In this document: positions 57,926-64,000 of the stretch, piece by piece | Numbering within the stretch: the stretch's first letter is position 1 | Layout: each line of letters opens with the position of its first letter | From: Rhodothermales bacterium | GTDB lineage: Bacteria; Bacteroidota; Rhodothermia; Rhodothermales; Bin80 | Length of the DNA: 64,000 nucleotides | Assembly (NCBI GenBank): GCA_028278205.1 | Contig: JANQES010000041.1 | Coordinates: 1 to 64,000, forward strand | Reading direction: 5' to 3' | The notes under the pieces: generated by a model | The model's input: the letters and a program-made list of their open reading frames with translations, nothing else | Database searches by the model: none | Told to the model about the DNA's origin: nothing | Position numbers and translations under genes: made by a program

Positions 57926-60900
57926 ATGCTTGAAAACCTCATCGCATGGAGCGCGAAGAACCGGTTGCTGGTCATCTTGATGACAGCGTTGGTGGCGGCG
58001 GTCGGCGTCTGGGCGACGGTCAACACGCCGGTCGATGCCATCCCCGACCTGTCGGACGTGCAGGTGATCATCAAGACCGAGTATCCCGGCCAGGGGCCGC
58101 AGATCGTCGAAGAGCAGGTGACGTATCCGTTGACGACGGCGATGCTGGCGGTGCCGTTTGCCAAGACGGTGCGGGGCTATTCGATGTTCGGCACGTCGTT
58201 CGTCTACGTCATCTTCGAAGATCGGACCGACATGTACTGGGCGCGCAGCCGCGTGCTCGAATACCTCAACTACGTCGCCGATCAACTGCCCGGCGGCGTC
58301 AAACCCGCGCTCGGCCCGGATGCGACGGGCGTCGGCTGGGTCTACGCCTACTCGCTCGTCGATCGCACGGGCCGGCACGATCTGGCGCAACTGCGGTCGA
58401 TTCAGGATTTCTTTCTTCGGTATGAATTGCAGGGCCTCGAAGGCATCTCGGAAGTTGCCACGGTGGGCGGGTTTCAGAAGCAATATCAGGTGGTGGTCGA
58501 TCCGCAGAAGCTGGCGGCGTTCGGGGTGTCGTTGGGGCAGGTCCGCGCAGCGCTTCAGCGGTCGAACCAGGACGTCGGCGGGCGGTTGCTCGAACTGGGC
58601 GAGCGCGAGTACATCGTCCGGGGGCGCGGCTATCTGCGGGGGCTCAGCGACATCCGCAGCGTCCCATTGCGGACCGACCAGGGCACGCCGCTGACCATCG
58701 GCGACGTGGCGATGGTGCAACTCGGGCCGGAAATCCGGCGCGGCCTGGCCGAGAAAAACGGCGAAGGCGAGGTCGTCGGCGGCATCGTCGTGATGCGTTT
58801 CGGCGAGAACGCGCAGAAGGCCATCAACCGCGTCAAAGCCCGGCTCGACGAACTGCGCCCGAGCCTGCCCGAAGGCGTCGAGATCGTCACCGAATATGAT
58901 CGATCCGCCCTGATCCAGCGCGCCGTCGGCACGCTCAAGACGAAGCTGTGGCAGGAATTGGCCGTGGTGGCGCTGATCGTGATGCTCTTTCTGCTGCACG
59001 TCCGCAGCGCCTTCGTGGCTCTCGTGACGGTGCCCGTGGGCATCCTGATCGCGCTCTTGGTGATGTACCTGCTGGGCATCAACGCCAACATCATGAGCCT
59101 CGGCGGCATCGCCATCGCCATCGGCGTCATGGTCGACGCCTCGCTCGTGATGGTCGAAAACGCGCACAAACATTTAGAGAGATTGCGAGGGGAAGAAGGA
59201 GAGAAAACAATCCAAAATCCAAAATCCAAAATCCAAAATCGCGAGCGTATTCACGCCATCGTCGAGGCCGCGAAGGAGGTGGGCCCCAGCCTGTTTTTCT
59301 CGTTGTTGATCGTGACGGTGAGCTTTTTGCCGGTCTTCACACTGGGGCAGGTTGAGGGGCGATTGTTCAGGCCGCTGGCGTTTACGAAGACCTTCGCCAT
59401 GGCCGCTTCGGCGATGCTGGCGGTGACGCTGGTGCCGGCGCTGATGGTGGTTTTCATCAAAGGCCGGATCCGCGCGCAGCGTCAAAACCCGCTGGCCCGG
59501 TTTTTCGTGTGGATGTATCGCCCGCTGATCCGGGGTACGCTGCGGCATCCGGTGGTCGTGCTCGCCGGCGGCGTGATCGTGCTCGTCGTGACGCTGTTGC
59601 CTATCCAGCGGATGGTCTTCGGCGAGGCGTATGTGCCGTTCCCGCAGATCGGCTCGGAGTTTATGCCGCCGCTCAACGAGGGCGATCTGCTCTACATGCC
59701 GACGACGCTGCCGGGCGTCTCGCCGCAAAAAGCCAAAGAACTGCTCCAACAAACCGACCGCATCATCGCGTCTTTTCCCGAAGTGCAGAGCGTCTTCGGC
59801 AAGGTCGGACGCGCTGAAACAGCCACCGACCCCGCGCCGATGTCGATGATCGAGACGACGATCATGCTCAAGCCGAAAGCCGAATGGCGGCCCGGCATGA
59901 CGCGGCGGCGCCTCGTGCAAGAACTCGATCAGGCCATCCAGATTCCCGGCCTCACCAACGCCTGGACGATGCCCATCAAAGCGCGCACCGACATGCTCGC
60001 CACGGGCATCCGCACGCCGATTGGGGTCAAGATTGCCGGGCCGGATCTGGCGGTGCTTCAGACCATCGGCGAGCAGGTGGAGGCCGCGCTCGGGCCGCTC
60101 GACGGCACGCTCTCGGTCTATGCCGAACGCGTGATGGGCGGCTCGTTTCTCGACATCGACATCAACCGCGAAGAGGCGGCCCGCTACGGCCTCACCACCG
60201 GCGACGTGCAGGACGTCATCGCCACGGCAGTCGGCGGGATGAACGTGACGACGACCGTCGAAGGCCTCGAACGCTATCCGGTCAACATCCGCTATCCCAG
60301 GGCGCTGCGCGACAACCTGCCGGCGCTGCGCAACGTGCTCGTGCCCACACGCGGCGGCGCGCAGGTGCCGCTGGGCCAGCTCGCCACGCTCCGCCTCGCC
60401 GAAGGCCCGCCGATGATCAAAAGCGAGAACGCCCGGCCCAACGCGTGGGTGTTCGTCGATCTGGAGGGCGACGCCGACCTCGGTTCGTACGTCCAGCGCG
60501 CCCGCCGCGTGGTGGCTGAGCAGGTGACGCTTCCGGCGGGCTACTCGTTGGCCTGGAGCGGGCAGTTCGAGTACATGGAGCGGGCCAACCGGCGCCTACA
60601 ATTCCTCGTGCCCATCACGCTGGCCATCATATTTCTGCTCCTGTTTTTGCACTTCAAAAGCGCCAGCGAAGCGCTCCTGTTGATGCTACCGTTGCCGTTT
60701 GCCGTCGTCGGGGCAGTCTGGTTGATGGTGATGTTGGATTTCAACATGAGCATCGCCGTGGGCGTGGGCCTGATTGCCGTGGCTGGGCTGGCGGCGGAGA
60801 CGGGCGTGGTGATGTTCGTGTATCTGAATGAAGCCGTCGAACGATACGGGCAGGCGGGCCGGTTGACGTCGCGGCGGAGCCTGGCGCGGGCGCTCGAAGA

Positions 60901-61174
60901 AGGTGCCACGGAACGCGTACGCCCCCTGCTCATGACGGTTTTTACCACGATCATCGGCCTGCTGCCCATCATGTTCGGCACCGAGACGGGTTCGGAGGTG
61001 ATGAAACGTATCGCCACGCCGATGGTCGGGGGCCTGGTGACGGCTACCATCATGACGCTATTCATGATTCCGGCGCTCTACGCCGTCGTCCTCGGCGCCC
61101 GGCTCCGGCGGCAGGCGGGGGTGGATGAAAAGACCTGGGATGAAGCCGAGGCCGTCGTCGCAGCGGAATCGTAG
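57926..61174 (+). CDS. cusA: CusA/CzcA-family heavy-metal RND efflux pump
   Basis: 1082 residues, proton-driven inner-membrane pump of the CusCBA complex. It begins MLENLIAWSAKNRLLVILM with helix 1, then two large periplasmic loops and 12 helices. Family marks: TPVDAIPDLSDVQVIIKTEYPGQ is present from residue 33, the proton-relay region IAIGVMVDASLVMVENAHKH, and methionines in the porter domain (e.g. PMSMIETTIMLKP) compatible with Cu(I)/Ag(I) transport. Odd: in the cytoplasmic loop after helix 4, residues 429-438 (IQNPKSKIQN) are translated ATTTTGG-family repeat, replacing or extending the usual variable loop just before RERIHAIVEAAKEVGPSLFFS. The frame is intact. Cu/Ag specificity is inferred from the neighbours. 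Confidence 0.93.
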   Translation: MLENLIAWSAKNRLLVILMTALVAAVGVWATVNTPVDAIPDLSDVQVIIKTEYPGQGPQIVEEQVTYPLTTAMLAVPFAKTVRGYSMFGTSFVYVIFEDRTDMYWARSRVLEYLNYVADQLPGGVKPALGPDATGVGWVYAYSLVDRTGRHDLAQLRSIQDFFLRYELQGLEGISEVATVGGFQKQYQVVVDPQKLAAFGVSLGQVRAALQRSNQDVGGRLLELGEREYIVRGRGYLRGLSDIRSVPLRTDQGTPLTIGDVAMVQLGPEIRRGLAEKNGEGEVVGGIVVMRFGENAQKAINRVKARLDELRPSLPEGVEIVTEYDRSALIQRAVGTLKTKLWQELAVVALIVMLFLLHVRSAFVALVTVPVGILIALLVMYLLGINANIMSLGGIAIAIGVMVDASLVMVENAHKHLERLRGEEGEKTIQNPKSKIQNRERIHAIVEAAKEVGPSLFFSLLIVTVSFLPVFTLGQVEGRLFRPLAFTKTFAMAASAMLAVTLVPALMVVFIKGRIRAQRQNPLARFFVWMYRPLIRGTLRHPVVVLAGGVIVLVVTLLPIQRMVFGEAYVPFPQIGSEFMPPLNEGDLLYMPTTLPGVSPQKAKELLQQTDRIIASFPEVQSVFGKVGRAETATDPAPMSMIETTIMLKPKAEWRPGMTRRRLVQELDQAIQIPGLTNAWTMPIKARTDMLATGIRTPIGVKIAGPDLAVLQTIGEQVEAALGPLDGTLSVYAERVMGGSFLDIDINREEAARYGLTTGDVQDVIATAVGGMNVTTTVEGLERYPVNIRYPRALRDNLPALRNVLVPTRGGAQVPLGQLATLRLAEGPPMIKSENARPNAWVFVDLEGDADLGSYVQRARRVVAEQVTLPAGYSLAWSGQFEYMERANRRLQFLVPITLAIIFLLLFLHFKSASEALLLMLPLPFAVVGAVWLMVMLDFNMSIAVGVGLIAVAGLAAETGVVMFVYLNEAVERYGQAGRLTSRRSLARALEEGATERVRPLLMTVFTTIIGLLPIMFGTETGSEVMKRIATPMVGGLVTATIMTLFMIPALYAVVLGARLRRQAGVDEKTWDEAEAVVAAES
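59209..59240. repeat. CCAAAAT heptamer array inside cusA
   Basis: Four and a half tandem heptamers in frame (30 nt from 59210 = 10 codons), single orientation. Confidence 0.93.
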
Positions 61175-61236
61175 TTGTGGAATTACGCAAGCTAATGATG
61201 TTTGACGAATTACTTCGGTACGAGCAAAACCCCAAA

Positions 61237-61384
61237 GTCCCCCTTCGAAGGGGGTGCCCCGACGAAGGAGGGGCGGGGGATGTTCATGCGGCTTGCTAGA
61301 AACGTCTTATCAGGCCGCGCCAACATCCCCCTGCGGTGCTCCGCCTTCGCTGCGCACCGCTGTCCCCCTTCGAAGGGGGAATCG
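61237..61384. repeat. CCCCCTTCGAAGGGGG-family palindromic element (copy 2, inverted)
   Basis: Reverse-complement orientation of 56948-57098, with CGACGAAGGAGGGGCGGGGG near the left and CTGTCCCCCTTCGAAGGGGG at the right end. The pair flanks the spy-cusA segment as inverted repeats. Confidence 0.87.
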
Positions 61385-61440
61385 CTCAGGAGGCGATTAC
61401 CGAAATGATTTGTCCATGATCATGAGCAGGCACAATTCCA

Positions 61441-62706
61441 CTACAAAAGCCCAGCCGGAAAAGCGATTTCGCGCCGTTCCTTGATGGCCTGGTTGCCGAT
61501 CAACACGGTGGCCGTATTCAGCAAGCCGTCTTCGACGGGGCAAATGGTTTCGGTTTTCCGTTGTTGTACGCAATCCAAGAAGGCGATGAGTTGATCGCGT
61601 GTCGAGTTGCTGTTGGCGCTCATCTGGTACGGTTTGCCCCGATGCGCCCAGGGATCATTGCTCAGTTGGAGCGTTTTTCCTGACGTAATCGTGGCGGCGG
61701 CACCGCTCGTTTCGTCTTGCTCCTCGCCTTGCCAATCGACTGGTTCCGCGTTGGGTTCTTTATAAAAAAGGCCTGTCTTTTCGGTAAGGAGCAACGTGCC
61801 TTTGGTGCCCATGATGAGTTCCGAGGCGCCTTCGTAGGCGTTGCTCTGAATGGACGAATAGGTGACGCGCGCCGTATAAGTCGTTCCGTTTTCGTCTTGC
61901 CGGTCGTATTCATAAACACAGTAGACGTTGTCGAAGACTTCCCTTCCGTCACGCCAGTAATCGTTTCCTCCGGACGCCACGACCCGCGACGGCACGGCAT
62001 CCAACATCCAGTTTGCCACGTCCAGTTGATGCGCGCCCAGTTCGGTCATCAATCCCTGCGAATAGGGCCAGTACAGGCGCCAGTTGAGCCGGTGTTCGAG
62101 ATTCTGCCAGTCGGGATGGTCGCGTTGTACCGGGACGGGCCGGCGCCAGTCGTTATTGCGGTGCCACTGGCTCTTTATCGAAAGGATTGTACCGAGCATC
62201 CCTGTTTGCACCATGGCGTGGGCCTGCCGGTAGATGGCGTTGGCCCGGCGTTGCAAGCCTACCTGGAAAACCGTTCGGTTCTCGCGCGCGAGATCCGCGA
62301 GGCGTTGGGCTTCATCGACGGAATGGCACATCGTTTTCTCGCAGAAAACGTCGCAGCCGTGCGCGATGGCTTGCCGGCACATTTCGAAATGCAGATATAA
62401 CGGCACGGCGACGATGACGGCCTGGATGTCTTCGCTGCGAAGCATCTCGTCGTACCGCAGATACTGTTGCGCCTGCGGGCCGGCGGCTTCTCCGCCTCGT
62501 TTGAGATGCGGGGCGTAGTCATCGCACACGGCGACGATCTCGGCGCGCTCGATGGTCGAGAGTTTTCTGATCAAATCCGTGCCGCGCCCCCCGGTACCGA
62601 CGACCGCGACTTTAACCGGCGGATCATTGGAAAATGACCGCAGCGGCAAGGCCATCCCCAGCAGGGCATAGACCGCAGAGTGCTGTAGAAAATCGCGTCG
62701 GTTCAT
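61441..62706 (-). CDS. Gfo/Idh/MocA-family oxidoreductase with Tat-type signal
   Basis: 421 residues. The N-terminus MNRRDFLQHSAVYALLGMAL has the Tat twin arginine, so the protein is exported folded with its cofactor. Rossmann site VAVVGTGGRGTDLIRKL, then AVCDDYAPHL, the CEKTMCHSVDEA block (E-K of the catalytic EKP-like motif, here EKT), and a C-terminal beta-sheet domain (GLMTELGAHQLDVANWML with the catalytic-type His). Probably acts on a sugar or sugar derivative, substrate unknown. The neighbours downstream are copper genes on the other strand, so the context says little. Confidence 0.88.
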   Translation of the reverse strand: MNRRDFLQHSAVYALLGMALPLRSFSNDPPVKVAVVGTGGRGTDLIRKLSTIERAEIVAVCDDYAPHLKRGGEAAGPQAQQYLRYDEMLRSEDIQAVIVAVPLYLHFEMCRQAIAHGCDVFCEKTMCHSVDEAQRLADLARENRTVFQVGLQRRANAIYRQAHAMVQTGMLGTILSIKSQWHRNNDWRRPVPVQRDHPDWQNLEHRLNWRLYWPYSQGLMTELGAHQLDVANWMLDAVPSRVVASGGNDYWRDGREVFDNVYCVYEYDRQDENGTTYTARVTYSSIQSNAYEGASELIMGTKGTLLLTEKTGLFYKEPNAEPVDWQGEEQDETSGAAATITSGKTLQLSNDPWAHRGKPYQMSANSNSTRDQLIAFLDCVQQRKTETICPVEDGLLNTATVLIGNQAIKERREIAFPAGLL

Positions 62707-62772
62707 GGCTTGCCTTTGGTAGCTCTTTGCTTGTTAAATCGGGTAATGCTGTTTCCCGGCATCGCCCGGCGA

Positions 62773-62801
62773 AGACACGAGCGTAGCGACTGACGAAGTA
62801 A
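62773..62801. repeat. 29-bp dispersed repeat
   Basis: Identical to 13373-13401 (AGACACGAGCGTAGCGACTG...GAAGTAA). A related but diverged form follows 3711 (CGACACGAGC ... CGACTGACGACGCAA). It lies in the 62707-62900 gap, otherwise empty. Confidence 0.8.
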
Positions 62802-62900
62802 TCACGGGGCTGTGTAATGGAAGGCCTTTGGCCTTTCTCAGGGCGCCGAAGGCGTCCTTGAACGATGAGCCCGGCGCTTTAGGGCCGGGCGGTGCTTACG

Positions 62901-63710
62901 CTAAATCCACCCCATCTCCATCGAACGATCCGCGCGCTCCAGAACAAAACGGGTGGCTTTTTCCTCGCCCATTGCCAGCAAGGCCGTGGTCAACACTTCG
63001 GCTTGCAACGCCGTGGGGGAGACCATCCAGCACGCTGCCAGATCGGTGACGGCGCGGTGTTCGCGCGGATTGACGATATCTGAAGGGTGGCTATCACCGG
63101 CAGAAACGGTGGCTGAGTAGGAAAATCCCTGGTTGCATAAAGCCCGGCTGCACAGCACCGTCTCGGCATCGAGATAATGAGGGATATCGACGATCCATGG
63201 ACTGCCGTCTTCTTTGCTGCCCAGCGCGAGGATGGAACTGGTGCCGCTCTGAAGAAAGGCCGACTCGATGCCGTAAGAAGCGAGCATCCCGGCTATGCGG
63301 TCGAGGGTATAGCCTTTACCGTAGCCGCCGAGATCGAGTTCGACATCCGGTGTGGTGAAGTGGATGGTTCGGGCTTCGGGGTCGAGTTCGAAGGGTGGCG
63401 GCGGCGGTGAAGCGTGTTTTGGCCGGTTTGATCCGAACGCGATATCAAAGTAGCCGTCGGTAAAGGCAGACCACGCCAGGCAATCCTGAAGCACGTCGAA
63501 TAACTCGATCTCGACACGGACGGGCCTTTCATGCGCTTCGCGGTTTACCCGCGCGATCTCAGCGCGTGGATCGTGCCGGGACATCATCAGTTCGAGCCGG
63601 TCGACTTCTGCCCAGAGTTGAAAAGCGACGGATCGTAGGAGGGCTTCATCGTCTCCGCACAACCACATCTCAAGCCGGGTTGCCATGGCGGTATGGACGA
63701 AGTGCCTCAT
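62901..63710 (-). CDS. ApbE-like FAD:protein FMN transferase, divergent
   Basis: 269 residues. It has the ApbE fold signature DLGGYGKGYTLDRI (GGxxKG type), an early MSRHDPRAEIARVNREA block and FTDGYFDIAFG. ApbE proteins attach FMN to Thr of flavoproteins such as RnfG/NqrC in the periplasm. Two points differ from typical members: no signal peptide is seen, and the C-terminal metal-site block reads LQAEVLTTALLAMG where most have ADALATA, so activity is uncertain. Its ATG overlaps the stop of the gene upstream (ATGA), so the two are translationally coupled. Confidence 0.78.
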   Translation of the reverse strand: MRHFVHTAMATRLEMWLCGDDEALLRSVAFQLWAEVDRLELMMSRHDPRAEIARVNREAHERPVRVEIELFDVLQDCLAWSAFTDGYFDIAFGSNRPKHASPPPPPFELDPEARTIHFTTPDVELDLGGYGKGYTLDRIAGMLASYGIESAFLQSGTSSILALGSKEDGSPWIVDIPHYLDAETVLCSRALCNQGFSYSATVSAGDSHPSDIVNPREHRAVTDLAACWMVSPTALQAEVLTTALLAMGEEKATRFVLERADRSMEMGWI

Positions 63711-64000
63711 GCGTAGCAGCGAATTTCGTAGACACGCGCTTCAGGATCGCCGTTGGTGGCGGTAATCATCAAGCGCAGCGCATTCGTCGAGACGGCGTCG
63801 AACGAATGCCGGCACAGACGCTGGTGATTATCGGTAACCGAGGCAACCGTTTTCCAGCTTCCATCGGCTTTTTTCGCCTGGAGCGCGTAATCGCGCACGG
63901 TTTCCGGCTGGGCGGCCCGGATCATATGTTGATTGTGTCCATCCGCCGACGTCAGGGTCAATTCCCGCTGAAATCCGGAATCGAACGTGATCTGGACGTG
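63707..64000 (-). CDS. C-terminal part of a protein with a discoidin-like beta-sandwich (runs off the window)
   Basis: The frame is open to the window edge, with no start in view. The visible 97 residues (HVQITFDSGFQRELTLTSAD, then RDYALQAKKADGSWKTVASV, NHQRLCRHSFDAVSTNALRLM, ending ARVYEIRCYA) look like a galactose-binding/F5-8-type C-terminal domain. In Rhodothermota and relatives such a tail is often attached to FAD-dependent oxidoreductases or glycan-active proteins. An FAD enzyme would suit the coupling to the ApbE-like gene, but this is inference. Confidence 0.6.
   Translation of the reverse strand, partial: HVQITFDSGFQRELTLTSADGHNQHMIRAAQPETVRDYALQAKKADGSWKTVASVTDNHQRLCRHSFDAVSTNALRLMITATNGDPEARVYEIRCYA

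Noticed and set aside
1..64000. tRNA or rRNA genes
   Set aside because: I read the gaps for cloverleaf ends and rRNA signatures and saw none; the hairpins found are gap repeats or terminators.

Overview
The window is a GC-rich bacterial chromosome segment whose genes are mostly single-copy household genes separated by unusually elaborate repeat-filled gaps. Lipoprotein signal peptides, a TolB/Omp85-type outer-membrane fusion, a complete CusCBA-type tripartite exporter, RodA/PBP2 and few Shine-Dalgarno sites point to a Gram-negative of the Bacteroidota/Rhodothermota side of the tree. A Rhodothermales-like organism is my best guess, made from protein style only. I saw no rRNA, tRNA, CRISPR array, phage or classical insertion sequence.

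Layout. 0.1-8.1 kb: acyl-CoA ligase, PyrD, PhzF-like isomerase and a metallopeptidase/beta-propeller/beta-barrel fusion. 8.4-14.6 kb: PBP2-RodA elongation pair, TldD-type protease, sarcosine-oxidase-like flavoenzyme. 14.8-21.8 kb: two proteins of NAD-consuming effector families (a SIR2-like protein and a TIR-FGE fusion) around argS, pheA and ftsX. 21.9-32.5 kb: two Rossmann oxidoreductases, a two-gene kinase/response-regulator relay, hemolysin-III protein, SDR, a TSGGS-repeat adhesin-like protein and a PHP-domain lipoprotein. 32.6-41 kb: PurU-like protein, S9 peptidase, SEC-C protein, GIY-YIG protein, pullulanase, SixA, DUF493. 41.2-48.4 kb: two tandem units of secreted subtilisin-like lipoproteins. 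48.5-61.2 kb: copper/heavy-metal island (Cys-rich ECF sigma factor, CopA ATPase, membrane proteins, CopZ, His-rich protein, CusC, CusB, Spy-like lipoprotein, CusA). 61.4-64 kb: Gfo/Idh oxidoreductase, ApbE-like protein and the end of a further protein running off the window.

The most striking feature is not a gene. Nearly every gap holds an inverted pair of tandem repeats with 7-bp period, in at least seven unrelated sequence families. One family forms a ~155-bp element with a terminator hairpin at its core. It fills the whole gap between two convergent gene pairs, supplies stop codons, and has also entered coding DNA: a full copy lies in frame inside the signal-peptide region of cusB, and a short array lies in frame inside cusA. 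Other palindromic families bracket the GIY-YIG gene and, in inverted orientation, the spy-cusA segment. The subtilisin region shows a duplicated unit (390-nt leader, long protease, terminator, short protease, terminator) of which one copy has lost the short protease apart from its last six codons.
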